64,000 nucleotides of DNA from Lentibacillus daqui (GTDB lineage Bacteria; Bacillota; Bacilli; Bacillales; Amphibacillaceae): NCBI RefSeq assembly GCF_027186265.1, contig NZ_CP114176.1, positions 248,001-312,000 on the forward strand. Reading direction: 5' to 3'. This document shows, one piece after another, positions 1-8,396 of the stretch. Each line of letters begins with the position of its first letter. Position 1 is the stretch's first letter. A program made the translations under genes and the position numbers. The notes below the pieces were generated by a model, which did no database searches, had not been told where the DNA came from, and saw only the letters and a program-made list of their open reading frames with translations.

Positions 1-1
1 A

Positions 2-601
2 AACCCCGTTCCCAAGGGTACGTTAGGGAACCTGGTTATCCGAAAACCATTCCCGATGCTGTGCCGAACACTATGGAAAGAACCTGAGAGATATTATCAA
101 AAATATTACAGCCAGGTGGAAGGAAGCTATTATGCTAGTGATCATGCTTTAGAGGATGAAGATGGGTATTTTTGGGTAGTGGGACGTTCTGATGATGCAT
201 TCAATGTCTCGGGTCATCGTTTAAGCACCATGGAATTGGAGAATGCCGTACTGGAATGTGCCGCCATTTCTGAAGTAGCGGTTATCGGCGCCCCGGATGA
301 AATCAAGGGTGAAGTTCCTGTCGTTTTTGCAACCCTGGCAAATGGATTCACGGCCAATAATGATTTGAAAAAACAAATTGAAGAAAGTATCGTAGGTGGA
401 ATTGGTCAGTTCGCCCGCCCTCAACAGATCTTCTTTGTTAAGGCTATGCCCAAAACAGTCAGCGGAAAGATTATGCGGCGACTCCTAAAAGAAGTTCTGA
501 CAAGCGGGAATGTCACCAGTGATGTGACAGGACTGGAGGACCCTACAGTTATCAACCATATTGGAGAAGTGGTTTCAGCACAAATGGGTTCGAAAATATA
601 A
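2..601 (+). CDS. acs: Acetyl-CoA synthetase, C-terminal part (5' end outside window)
   Basis: This is the C-terminal part of an AMP-forming acetyl-CoA synthetase, which activates acetate (or another short acid) to its CoA thioester through an acyl-AMP. The frame is open from base 2, so the gene begins upstream of the window; the internal ATG at 56 is not the start. The hinge motif GRSDDAFNVSGHRLSTMELE and the catalytic-lysine tail SGKIMRRLLKEV are both visible, as is the family's GDT.LxDP-like ending (SDVTGLEDPTVI). The spacing of these motifs fits the mobile C-terminal domain of the family. Substrate is inferred from closeness to Acs rather than longer-chain ligases. A propionyl-CoA synthetase is a less likely alternative. 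Confidence 0.88.
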   Translation, partial: NPVPKGTLGNLVIRKPFPMLCRTLWKEPERYYQKYYSQVEGSYYASDHALEDEDGYFWVVGRSDDAFNVSGHRLSTMELENAVLECAAISEVAVIGAPDEIKGEVPVVFATLANGFTANNDLKKQIEESIVGGIGQFARPQQIFFVKAMPKTVSGKIMRRLLKEVLTSGNVTSDVTGLEDPTVINHIGEVVSAQMGSKI

Positions 602-816
602 TAATAGTATGCAGCCAGGAAATATCAATTTAACAAGAAAACAGGCTGCTGAGGATATATGAATCAGTGGCCACATTGTTATTTACGGTTACTCGTTTTT
701 TAAAGGAGAAATAGGCTATGAACCTGAAGATTTTCACGTATAGAAAGTAGTTCAATAGTTTAGATTTCAAATTTGACAACGCTAATATGTTTTTTCATTC
801 CGAGGAGGAGTGCAGG

Positions 817-1194
817 TTGAATTTAAAAGTTGGAGATAACATCAGGTTTGAACGGACATTCACAAAAGATGATGTTGAATTGTTTACAAAAGTATCCCGG
901 GATGAGGGTAATCACCATACCAACCCTGATGAACAGGGAAGATTTGTTATTCAAGGGTTGTTGACCGCCACATTACCAACAAAAATTGGCGGAGATAACA
1001 ATGTACTGGCTCGTACAATGAATTTTGAGTTTTTGAGACCAGTTTTCACAGGGGACACAATAACATGTGAAGTAACGATCGAGGAGCTGGAAAAGCAAGA
1101 TAATAATCGGACATCGATTGTGGCATCTTTCTTGTGCACAAATCAGAAGGAGAAACAAGTGTTGCAGGGAAACTTCGCTGGCGTAATATTATAG
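817..1194 (+). CDS. MaoC/FAS1-like hotdog-fold dehydratase
   Basis: A small single-domain protein of about 125 residues resembling the MaoC / (R)-hydratase hotdog family, which acts on acyl-CoA or acyl-ACP substrates. Visible features are an N-terminal VGDNIRFERTFTKDDVELF segment typical of MaoC domains, a central helix region (GRFVIQGLLTATLPTKIGG) and a FLRPVFTGDTITCEVTI strand typical of the fold. The classic catalytic D-x-x-x-x-H pair is not convincing: the usual NPxH segment reads DEGNHHTNPDEQG. I chose the TTG at 817 because GAGGAGG lies eight bases upstream; an in-frame ATG at 787 precedes that ribosome site. The 5' flank to 602 holds no gene. Confidence 0.7.
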   Translation: MNLKVGDNIRFERTFTKDDVELFTKVSRDEGNHHTNPDEQGRFVIQGLLTATLPTKIGGDNNVLARTMNFEFLRPVFTGDTITCEVTIEELEKQDNNRTSIVASFLCTNQKEKQVLQGNFAGVIL

Positions 1195-1212
1195 GCTTAT
1201 AAAGGATAACTG

Positions 1213-1400
1213 TTGAATTTTTTGTTGGCTTGCTTTTCCGCCCCTCATGTATCCAGGATAAGTATCTCCCGCCACCCGCTCACGTCCTTGACCAACGCAA
1301 AAGTTAGTGCCTCCTGTACAAGCCTTGTGTTTAAAGCTATTCCGCCACGAACTTCAATGCGCGGGATGCCTGGGATGCTAGCCGACCTTGGTTTTTCCTT
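1213..1400 (+). repeat. Degenerate relic of an interspersed repeat
   Basis: The stretch contains words such as GGCTTGCTTTTCCGC, CTCATGTA, AAAGCTA and CCGCC..GAACTTC in the same order as in the repeat at 32533-32756. It seems to be a decayed copy of that family or of a close relative. It keeps an open frame by chance, which I do not consider a gene. Confidence 0.45.
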
Positions 1401-1447
1401 TAAATTATCACAAGTATTAAAAGTAAAGGTGGATGAGTTGTTTCATT

Positions 1448-2023
1448 ATGGATAAATTTAATACGGATTATTTAATTAAGATGAAGGATATTGTTAGAGA
1501 AGGAAACCTTATTCTGCATCAAGCCACACAAGAAGTAAAAGTGCCACCCTCCAAAGAAGATCGGGAAACACTAATTTGCATGATGAACTTCTTGAAAAGT
1601 AGCCAGGACCCGAATCTTGCCAAAAAATATAAATTACGTGCAGGTGTAGGTTTATCAGCAAATCAGATTGGTTTGAACAAGCGTATGTTTGCAGCATATT
1701 TAACAGACGAAAAAGGTAGAGAACACGAATATACCCTTATCAATCCGAAAATAATCAGTCATTCTGTATCCATGATTTATTTGCCGCAAAGCGAAGGATG
1801 TCTTTCTGTTGACCGGAATATACAAGGGTTTGTTCCAAGATATGAACGGGTTAAAGTAAAAGGGTTTAACCTATCAGGGGAAGAAATAGTATTGAAACTT
1901 AGCGGATACCCTTCCATTGTGATTCAACATGAAATAGACCATCTAAATGGAATTATGTTTTACGACCGGATAAATAAAGAAAATCCGTTCAAAGTACCTG
2001 AGGGCAGCAAGAGTTTGTACTGA
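1448..2023 (+). CDS. def: Peptide deformylase
   Basis: Removes the formyl group from the N-terminal methionine of nascent proteins in the cytoplasm; a metal enzyme (Fe2+/Zn2+). All three family motifs are present: GVGLSANQIG (motif I, usually GxGLAAPQIG), EGCLSV with the metal Cys (motif II) and QHEIDHLNG with the HExxH metal site (motif III). The length of about 190 residues and the insertion before motif I fit the type 2 deformylases of Firmicutes. AAAGGTGG at 1425-1432 precedes the region. ATG 1448 is preferred over ATG 1433, which abuts the ribosome site; ATG 1478 is also possible. It stands alone downstream of a repeat relic, so it may be a secondary paralogue; whether it is the main deformylase cannot be told here. 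Confidence 0.9.
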   Translation: MDKFNTDYLIKMKDIVREGNLILHQATQEVKVPPSKEDRETLICMMNFLKSSQDPNLAKKYKLRAGVGLSANQIGLNKRMFAAYLTDEKGREHEYTLINPKIISHSVSMIYLPQSEGCLSVDRNIQGFVPRYERVKVKGFNLSGEEIVLKLSGYPSIVIQHEIDHLNGIMFYDRINKENPFKVPEGSKSLY

Positions 2024-2153
2024 AATTTAAACTCACTGATTATAAAGATAGGAAAAGATGTTGAAAGCCCTAATACAAGTTATAACGGAGTATAATTAAC
2101 TTTCATGCATGTGTAAGATAACCGAGAATGCTGAGATTTCAAGACCTTATTGG

Positions 2154-2182
2154 TTGACAAAATAATTTAATTGTGCTATAAT
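2154..2182 (+). promoter_or_regulatory. SigA promoter of the methyltransferase gene
   Basis: TTGACA (2154-2159), a 17-base spacer and TATAAT (2177-2182): a perfect consensus vegetative promoter. Transcription would start near 2190, leaving a leader of about 75 bases that contains the hairpin at 2210-2242. Confidence 0.9.
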
Positions 2183-2209
2183 TTACAATTTAAACACTCT
2201 TGTGTATAA

Positions 2210-2242
2210 TAAGATTCTCCTGGCCAGGGGAATCTTATTTTT
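2210..2242 (+). terminator. Leader hairpin with T-run (attenuator) upstream of the methyltransferase
   Basis: TAAGATTC...GAATCTTA forms a stem with additional CC/GG pairing, followed directly by TTTTT. It lies between the consensus promoter and the coding start at 2264, so an intrinsic terminator here would have to be read through or disrupted for the gene to be expressed. Confidence 0.7.
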
Positions 2243-2263
2243 GATTATGCGGAGGGTAATTGT

Positions 2264-3178
2264 ATGAAGCAGAATGAGTCAAGTTTAACTTCCTTAATAT
2301 CGGCTTTTGGCCGAGCATATCACAGTAAGTATGACACACCAAAAATTTTCGATGATTTTATTGCAAAAGATTTAATTTCTGAACAAGAGTTTCATGATAT
2401 CAGCGAGAACATGATGCAAGGCATACAGTTTTTCAACAAAGATATAGCGGAAAGGTTTAAAAATAACCCGGAAGAAATTTTAAAATGGATTACGCAAGTC
2501 CAGCTTTCTCCAATAGCCTTGGCACGTGCTGCATATTGCGAAAAAGTATTACTTCATGAAATTAGCTTAGGGGTAAAACAGTATGTCATACTTGGAGCCG
2601 GGTTAGATACGTTTTGTTTCCGTCACCCGGAATTGGAAAGCAGCATAGAAATATTTGAAATTGATTATGCAGCTACACAAGAATTTAAAAAGAAAAGACT
2701 TGATAATGTGGGTTTTGAAATACCAAGTAACCTCCATTTTATTCCCATGGACTTCACCCAGGCGTTTTCTTATCAAAGTCTAACGGATCAAGGCTTTAAA
2801 AACAAAAAATCCTTCTTTAGTTTATTGGGTGTTTCGTATTATTTAACGAAAGAGGAAAATTCAATTTTGATCAATCGTTTGTTTAACCAAATACCAGCAG
2901 GAAGTTCGATCGTTTTTGATTATGCGGATGAAGAACTCTTTAAAAAAAAGGGATTATCCAATCGAGTTGAAAACATGGTCAAAATGGCTGCAGCAAGTGG
3001 CGAACCAATGAAGTCGTGTTTCACTTACAATGAAATCGAAGCAATGTTGGAAAATGCGGGTTTGCTAATTTATGAGCATTTATCGCCGGCTAAGATAAAT
3101 GAACAATTCTTTCGTAACCGGAAAGATTACTTATCCGCATATGAAACGGTTCATTATATCCATGCTGTAAAAGAATAA
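2264..3178 (+). CDS. SAM-dependent methyltransferase, LCM/TIGR00027 family
   Basis: A class I methyltransferase of the leucine-carboxyl-methyltransferase-like family (PPM1/TIGR00027), which is often found in secondary-metabolite or resistance settings. The SAM-binding motif I is YVILGAGLDTFCFR, followed by EIFEIDY with the acidic ribose ligand. The 304-residue length and the C-terminal region with SLLGVSYYLTKEEN are typical. The real substrate is unknown. ATG 2264 is preceded by GGAGGG. It is transcribed alone from a consensus promoter through an attenuator-like hairpin and closed by a terminator at 3201-3232, so it is a self-contained monocistronic unit with inducible architecture. Confidence 0.85.
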   Translation: MKQNESSLTSLISAFGRAYHSKYDTPKIFDDFIAKDLISEQEFHDISENMMQGIQFFNKDIAERFKNNPEEILKWITQVQLSPIALARAAYCEKVLLHEISLGVKQYVILGAGLDTFCFRHPELESSIEIFEIDYAATQEFKKKRLDNVGFEIPSNLHFIPMDFTQAFSYQSLTDQGFKNKKSFFSLLGVSYYLTKEENSILINRLFNQIPAGSSIVFDYADEELFKKKGLSNRVENMVKMAAASGEPMKSCFTYNEIEAMLENAGLLIYEHLSPAKINEQFFRNRKDYLSAYETVHYIHAVKE

Positions 3179-3200
3179 AGAATAATAAATTACACATTTG

Positions 3201-3232
3201 CCGCTCAATGCTCCAGGTCATTGGGCGGTTTC
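3201..3232 (+). terminator. Intrinsic terminator after the methyltransferase
   Basis: CCGCTCAATG ... CATTGGGCGG stem with an 8-base loop, followed by TTTCT. Confidence 0.7.
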
Positions 3233-3460
3233 TAATTACCCGAATTAGTTCGTTAATCTTATTTCCTTTCTATTTTATTTTTGCGGAATGATAGGTGTAT
3301 AATGTTAGCGGCGTTTTTTAAATATAGCAAACTGTACATATATATAGAGAGGGGATCAAAAAATTAAAATGAAGTAAATTGGGGATGTTAATAATATGAA
3401 CTACATAAGCGAATGAACACGTGTTAGCAAAAAGAAAAACAGTGTGGAAAGAGGAAAAAA

Positions 3461-4336
3461 ATGAGTACAGAAACAGAACAAAAAGGAAACAGCAGAGTAA
3501 AACAGGTATCACAGGCAATTATAGTTATTATTGGTGCATTCATAGCAGCATATGGATTAGAGTCGATATTAATTCCAAACAGTGTATCAGACGGTGGTGT
3601 GACAGGCCTGAGTATCGTTGGGTCACAATTAACGGGAATACCGCTTGGAATACTAATTGCAGTATTAAATATCCCCTTTATATTTTTGGGATATAAACAA
3701 ATCGGGAGAAGTTTTGCTATCTATTCTGTTATCGGTATTGCATCGCTCGGATTTGGGACGAGCATTATGCATCATATACCAACCATTATTCAAGGAGATA
3801 CATTGTTGGTAACCGTTATTGGTGGTATTGTCATTGGTTTTGGTATGGGATTGGCATTACGAAATGGCGGTGCTTTGGATGGAATTGATATGTTGGCGGT
3901 ATTACTTTCCCGCAAATTGCCTTTTGGAACCAGTGATCTCATTTTATTCTTAAATTTGTTTGTTTTTATTATTGTTTCCACAGTCTTCGGTCTTCGCGGA
4001 GCTTTCTTATCAGGAATTGCTTATTTTATTGCATCTAAGGTGATTCATACCGTTGAAGAAGGTTTAAGTGGTTCCAAAACCTATAAAATAATTACAACTA
4101 AACCCGAAGCAATGGTAGAAACTATACGTGATCGCTTGGGCCGTAGTGCAACATATAATTTGGTTAAAGGCGGTTATTCAAATGAACGATTCAAAGAAAT
4201 TACTTGTGTCATTAACCGTTTAGAAGACAGTAAAATGAAGGAAATTATTTATAAAATTGACAGATACGCCTTTGTTACTGTATATGATGTGGCTGAAGTG
4301 AAGGGCGGCAACTTCAAGAAGCAAGATATTCATTAG
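3461..4336 (+). CDS. YitT family membrane protein (DUF161/DUF2179)
   Basis: An integral membrane protein of the YitT family with about six hydrophobic helices in residues 15-200 (for example AIIVIIGAFIAAYGLESI and GGIVIGFGMGLALRNGG), then a soluble C-terminal DUF2179 domain (about 205-290, SKTYKIITTKPEAMVETI...). The short motif NSVSDGGVTGLS after helix 1 and GGALDGIDMLAV are signatures of the family. Bacilli carry several paralogues with no settled function; transport is only assumed. ATG 3461 has a GAGG ribosome site. The gene is monocistronic and converges on punA, with a 21-bp repeat array between them. Confidence 0.9.
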   Translation: MSTETEQKGNSRVKQVSQAIIVIIGAFIAAYGLESILIPNSVSDGGVTGLSIVGSQLTGIPLGILIAVLNIPFIFLGYKQIGRSFAIYSVIGIASLGFGTSIMHHIPTIIQGDTLLVTVIGGIVIGFGMGLALRNGGALDGIDMLAVLLSRKLPFGTSDLILFLNLFVFIIVSTVFGLRGAFLSGIAYFIASKVIHTVEEGLSGSKTYKIITTKPEAMVETIRDRLGRSATYNLVKGGYSNERFKEITCVINRLEDSKMKEIIYKIDRYAFVTVYDVAEVKGGNFKKQDIH

Positions 4337-4362
4337 TATTTTCCTAACCCGCCAATTTGGGA

Positions 4363-4488
4363 ATCGCCGATAAAAGTGTGAAAATCGCCGTAAAATAGGA
4401 TGAAATCGCCGAATGATAACTCAAAAACGCCGTATAATGTTCAAAAATCGCCGTAAAAAAGTACAAAACCGCTGATACTGTGTGGAGT
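4363..4488. repeat. 21-bp periodic array, core word ATCGCCG
   Basis: Six units start at 4363, 4384, 4405, 4426, 4447 and 4468, exactly 21 bases apart: ATCGCCG, ATCGCCG, ATCGCCG, AACGCCG, ATCGCCG, ACCGCTG. The 14 bases between cores are A-rich but not conserved. The array lies between the convergent 3' ends of yitT and punA. No stable hairpin was found. Confidence 0.85.
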
Positions 4489-4631
4489 AGTTGTTGAAAG
4501 AATTTAAAAACAATCTATGGATGAAAAAAGGTGTTTTTGAACTGTACAATGATGGTGTTGAATAATGGTTTATTTGCGCAACGGGTACTTGTCCGTTGCG
4601 CATCAGTGTCTAGCTTTGAACAATTTTATCC

Positions 4632-5450
4632 TTACATTCTTGCAATGGATGCTTTTACCAAATTCAAAAACTTTTCTCTGACTAAAGCTGCTACTTCTAT
4701 TACTTCATCATGGCTAAGCGGTTGATCCAAAATCCCGCATGCCATATTGGTTAGACAGGAAATACCAACTACTTTCATGTTTCCATGTGCAGCTACAAGT
4801 GCCTCTGGTACAGTTGACATCCCAACGGCATCTGCGCCTAAAGTACGAATCATACGGACCTCTGCTGGGGTTTCATAGGCGGGGCCAGTCCACCATGCGT
4901 ATACACCTTGCTGCATTTTTGTTCCTTGTTCTTCCGCTACTTCTAATACAATATTACGCAATTCCTTGTTGTAAACCTCGGAAAGATCGGGGAAACGTGG
5001 ACCCAGTTCATCGTTATTTGGTCCAATTAACGGATTGTTTGCAACAAGATTTAAGTGATCAGTAATTACCATTAAATCCCCAGGTTCAAATGAGGTGTTT
5101 ACGGCACCACATGCATTGGTGATCATTAATTTTTCGACACCGAGTGCTTTCATTAATCTAACCGGGAATGTAACCTGGTCCAATGACACGCCTTCGTAAT
5201 AATGGAATCTGCCTTTCATGGCTACAATATTCTTTCCGTTCAAGTTCCCAATAACTAATTCATTTGCATGGCCGATCGCATTGGATTGAGCAAAATGAGG
5301 TATCTCGTTATAAGGGATTCTGACTGCATCTGTTATTTCATCGGCTAGCGCGCCTAAACCGGAACCTAGGATAATTCCAATTGTAGGTACGATTTCTGTC
5401 TTACTTGTTACATAGTCCTTTGCTTCTAAAATATGCTTTATATTATGCAT
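4632..5450 (-). CDS. punA: Purine nucleoside phosphorylase (inosine/guanosine type)
   Basis: Phosphorolysis of (deoxy)inosine and guanosine to the free base plus (deoxy)ribose-1-phosphate in purine salvage. It belongs to the trimeric PNP class (PunA/PupG), not the hexameric DeoD class: GIILGSGLG phosphate loop (about 26-34), GRFHYYEG (about 80), ITNACGAVN (about 110), GMSTVPE (ribose-binding Met, about 210) and the base-specifying Asn in SCLTNMACG. The length of 272 residues is normal. A strong GGAGGA lies just before ATG 5450. It is transcribed on the minus strand downstream of the pyruvate-kinase-like gene, with a gap of about 200 bases, so it probably has its own promoter. Confidence 0.95.
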   Translation of the reverse strand: MHNIKHILEAKDYVTSKTEIVPTIGIILGSGLGALADEITDAVRIPYNEIPHFAQSNAIGHANELVIGNLNGKNIVAMKGRFHYYEGVSLDQVTFPVRLMKALGVEKLMITNACGAVNTSFEPGDLMVITDHLNLVANNPLIGPNNDELGPRFPDLSEVYNKELRNIVLEVAEEQGTKMQQGVYAWWTGPAYETPAEVRMIRTLGADAVGMSTVPEALVAAHGNMKVVGISCLTNMACGILDQPLSHDEVIEVAALVREKFLNLVKASIARM

Positions 5451-5656
5451 TTGTATCCTCCTGACTCTACATACACTTCTAATTATACGATAAGTATGAC
5501 TGATGTGACTGATTTTGTAAATATAATATTTTTACCACGCGTTGCGTTAATACAGCAGGATAACTGCATCAATATAGTAAGGATAATCCTTTCCGAAAAA
5601 TTCAGCAGGGGAGTGCAGGCTTATTACACTACGCTCCTCCTGATGCGTTTTCACTA

Positions 5657-7432
5657 TTATTCTCTCCGTTTTGATCGACGAACAAACTTGTAGTTATAAC
5701 GATGGGTTTTGACGATTAACTGAAGTGTTTCCTTTAAGAAATCAACAGCTTTTCCGGCATAGGGTCCTTTATTGAGCATAATGCAATCAAATGAACTGCC
5801 AAACATCACGTCCGCTAATTCCGACCGTGCTGGCACACCTTTTTTTGCAAGTGTATCTAATACTTGTGTAGCTAGAATTACGGGGACATGAGCTGCCTGA
5901 CACATTGCCAGCATTTCATGTTGAATGATAGATAACTTTTCAAACCCGACTTCATTAGCCAAATCCCCTCTGGCTATCATGACCGCAAACTTTGGGAAAT
6001 GTAACCCTTCCAATAATATCTTTGAGAAGTTATTCACAGCATCTCTTGTTTCAATTTTAGCTACAATTGTCAAGTTGGCTATTTTATTTTTTGGGATCAT
6101 CAGCCGTAAATAAGCGAGATCATCTGCAGTATGGACAAAGGATGCCCCCAAAAGATCAGCATACTTGTGAATAAATTGCAAATCGTACATATCCTTGCTG
6201 GTAAAAGCGGGTAATTTCATTGCGGTTTCCGGTAAGTTAATCCCTTTATCTTCTTTTATTTTTTTTGGCGTATCAGGATAGATAACTTTTGCGATAATAA
6301 AGTTAACATCTACGTGTTCAATGATTCCATGTATTTTCCCGTCATCAATATAAATACTTTCTCCGACTTTGACATTGGCAAATGCATCAGGAAGGGTAAT
6401 GGATATTTCAGCTGGGTTGTTAATAGTGGCTGCTTGCCCCTCCATATAATTAGATAAATGTATTTTTAATCGGTCACCGTTTTTAACGAAAATATCAACA
6501 GGGCTGCTTGCCAGTTTCCCTATATGATAAACATTGTGGGAAGGTGCGTGACATAATGCAGTTCCTTCCCCGATATAACAGGTTTTGCTGATGGTAACGA
6601 TATAACCATTGGGATGGATGCCTGAAACAGTGAACTTTCTTTTTTTCATACGGGCATCCCTGAATTGAAGTGTGTCTCCCACCAAAAATAATGGCGAATT
6701 TTCTTTTACAATTAATGGAATAATAAAATCAAACCCGTTTTGTTTTAAATCTTTAAAGTCTTCTCGTGTTACAAGAATTCCCGTTTTAACATTTAATGGA
6801 GCTCCATAGCGGTCTTTATTCACTTTTATTTTTAAAGGATATGTGGTTCGTTGTATTTTACCAACCCTTATTTTTGGACCCGACAAATCCATATAGATTT
6901 TGCAAGGGGGGATAGTGGTTCCATTTGCTTGTAATTGTTCTTCCATCCATCGAATAGATTGTACCAACCTTTGCCATTCTTCCCAGGTACCATAGGCGCA
7001 ATTAATTCTGGCAATTGTCATACCCCGGGACAAAAAATCCTTTATTGATTCTTCCGGGGTATTTAGATCCAGTGTTACCATCACTTCAGGTGTATCACTT
7101 TGGCGAGTATTTAATATGGAATTTTTCCGTTTGATCGCTTCATGATATTGGTTCATGGGAGCTGGTCGGAGTTTCGCACCAATTCCCAGATTCATACAGG
7201 TTTTATGTAATCCTTCGCGTATATGATCGGTATAAGTTAGCACTAATCCATTGGCTCTTAAATAATCCAGCATGAATGGTTCCACGTTATTTTGAAGTTC
7301 GATGAAAGCAATCAAGTTTTTGGCACTGAACCGCTGATGAGGAGTCGGGTAATTGGATACGCTGGATTGCTTTAGAAGAATTTGCTCGTATAGTTGCAAA
7401 AGCTTTTTTGCTGTGGGATTCATTGACAACAT
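5657..7432 (-). CDS. Atypical pyruvate-kinase-like barrel protein
   Basis: The protein contains the pyruvate-kinase barrel but departs from true enzymes. Residues 1-115 are an extra N-terminal domain. The barrel begins with EVMVTLDL, then IARINCAYG (normally RxNFSHG) and MDLSGPKIRVG (normally DTKGPEIRTG). The B-domain region (about 210-370) is much enlarged. The catalytic lysine segment survives as VAKIET, and IARGDLANEVG with ATQVLDTL matches the Mg2+/ADP region. SGETAxG, however, has become NKGPYAG, and the regulatory C-terminal domain is missing. I infer a paralogue that is either catalytically altered or acts on another phosphoryl substrate. AGGGGTG precedes ATG 7432. True Pyk must lie elsewhere. 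Confidence 0.8.
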   Translation of the reverse strand: MLSMNPTAKKLLQLYEQILLKQSSVSNYPTPHQRFSAKNLIAFIELQNNVEPFMLDYLRANGLVLTYTDHIREGLHKTCMNLGIGAKLRPAPMNQYHEAIKRKNSILNTRQSDTPEVMVTLDLNTPEESIKDFLSRGMTIARINCAYGTWEEWQRLVQSIRWMEEQLQANGTTIPPCKIYMDLSGPKIRVGKIQRTTYPLKIKVNKDRYGAPLNVKTGILVTREDFKDLKQNGFDFIIPLIVKENSPLFLVGDTLQFRDARMKKRKFTVSGIHPNGYIVTISKTCYIGEGTALCHAPSHNVYHIGKLASSPVDIFVKNGDRLKIHLSNYMEGQAATINNPAEISITLPDAFANVKVGESIYIDDGKIHGIIEHVDVNFIIAKVIYPDTPKKIKEDKGINLPETAMKLPAFTSKDMYDLQFIHKYADLLGASFVHTADDLAYLRLMIPKNKIANLTIVAKIETRDAVNNFSKILLEGLHFPKFAVMIARGDLANEVGFEKLSIIQHEMLAMCQAAHVPVILATQVLDTLAKKGVPARSELADVMFGSSFDCIMLNKGPYAGKAVDFLKETLQLIVKTHRYNYKFVRRSKRRE

Positions 7433-7543
7433 CGATCACCCCTATAAAGTGAAAATGCGTGACAAATTTACTTTATCCGTTACATACCTAATTATTAAGT
7501 TATTCATCGCACAACATAAATATCACCATGAACATTGCAAAAA

Positions 7544-7588
7544 ACAAAAATCCATTTTGAACAAACTTTTTTCAAAATGGATTTTTGT
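7544..7588 (-). terminator. Strong intrinsic terminator
   Basis: ACAAAAATCCATTTTGAA pairs with TTCAAAATGGATTTTTGT across a 9-base loop; the stem is A/T-flanked on both sides, so it could work in both directions. It directly follows the minus-strand gene that ends at 7611. Confidence 0.85.
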
Positions 7589-7610
7589 TTATTAGCTTTT
7601 TGTGCGTTCA

Positions 7611-8114
7611 TTAAATTAAAGGATCAAATTGACGCGAAGACCGCTGGTTCATCCGGTTTTGATAGCGTTGATCCATATCCCTCCTCGGTGAATATTCCTC
7701 ATCGTTATACTCTGAATAGTTCTTCTTCCCCGATGACTTATATCTGATTTGAAATTCTTCTTCAAATTCAGGTATCTCCTGCCCCGGGGTTGACTGTCTC
7801 ATGCCTGATATCCATGTTTCAAATTTATTAGTGCCTCTGTTGTTGATTCTGCATAGATCTTCAAGGGAATCTGTCAATTCCGTTAAACAATCCAGTCCGT
7901 TCTTTAAAAGAATCCCCTTTTTTTTAGCTTTTTCCAGCGTGTGTTCCAGTCTGTAGGAATTCCCCTGGAAACGAAATTCAATGACGCAGCTGGTACGATC
8001 CCAGTTGAAATTATAATCTTCAATTTTTAAATGCTTCATCACCCTAGTCAGCTTTTTTTCCGAGGCACTTTGGTCATTGCGTGGCATCCACTTTAAGAGA
8101 ATCTCCTTAAACAT
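7611..8114 (-). CDS. Conserved hypothetical protein
   Basis: I do not recognise this protein. It has about 167 residues. The N-terminal half looks like a compact alpha/beta domain (KLTRVMKHLKIEDYNFNWDR followed by CVIEFRFQGNSYRLEHT). The middle is helical (GLDCLTELTDSLEDLCR), and the C-terminal 45 residues are hydrophilic, rich in Arg, Gln, Asn and Tyr and likely disordered. It has no signal peptide or membrane segment. ATG 8114 is preferred: AGGAAGGTG sits six bases upstream, whereas an in-frame GTG at 8123 falls inside that ribosome site. It is monocistronic with its own terminator and diverges from the mec-like locus. Confidence 0.6.
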   Translation of the reverse strand: MFKEILLKWMPRNDQSASEKKLTRVMKHLKIEDYNFNWDRTSCVIEFRFQGNSYRLEHTLEKAKKKGILLKNGLDCLTELTDSLEDLCRINNRGTNKFETWISGMRQSTPGQEIPEFEEEFQIRYKSSGKKNYSEYNDEEYSPRRDMDQRYQNRMNQRSSRQFDPLI

Positions 8115-8296
8115 ACGATTCACCTTCCTAAGTTGTTGTTTTGGTTTTAAACGGATTATCCTTATACTATTGTTTTCTACAATGTAAGCAAAATTCCTCT
8201 ATTAATCGTTTTGCAATTATCGACAATTTTCACAAAATGGGTATGTAAAGCGTACTGGGAAATTCTCATGGATTTGGTTTAACCTTATTGTTTGAT

Positions 8297-8371
8297 TTGC
8301 TATTTGAAAAACATATGCTATAATTATCTCAATTACTACACATGTAGTTAACACAAAATACTACACTTGTA
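8297..8371 (+). promoter_or_regulatory. PBP promoter with two BlaI/MecI operators
   Basis: A promoter (TTGCTA 8297-8302, 16 bases, TATAAT 8319-8324) is followed by two dyads with the BlaI/MecI core TACAnnTGTA: TACACATGTA (8337-8346) and TACACTTGTA (8362-8371), centres 25 bases apart. Binding of BlaI dimers here would cover the transcription start. The same core lies in front of blaI. Confidence 0.88.
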
Positions 8372-8396
8372 ATAATTGAGATAAAGGAAAAATGAG

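Noticed and set aside
1213..1455. 80-codon frame as a gene
   Set aside because: It is made of repeat-derived sequence, has no ribosome site and runs into the deformylase ribosome site.
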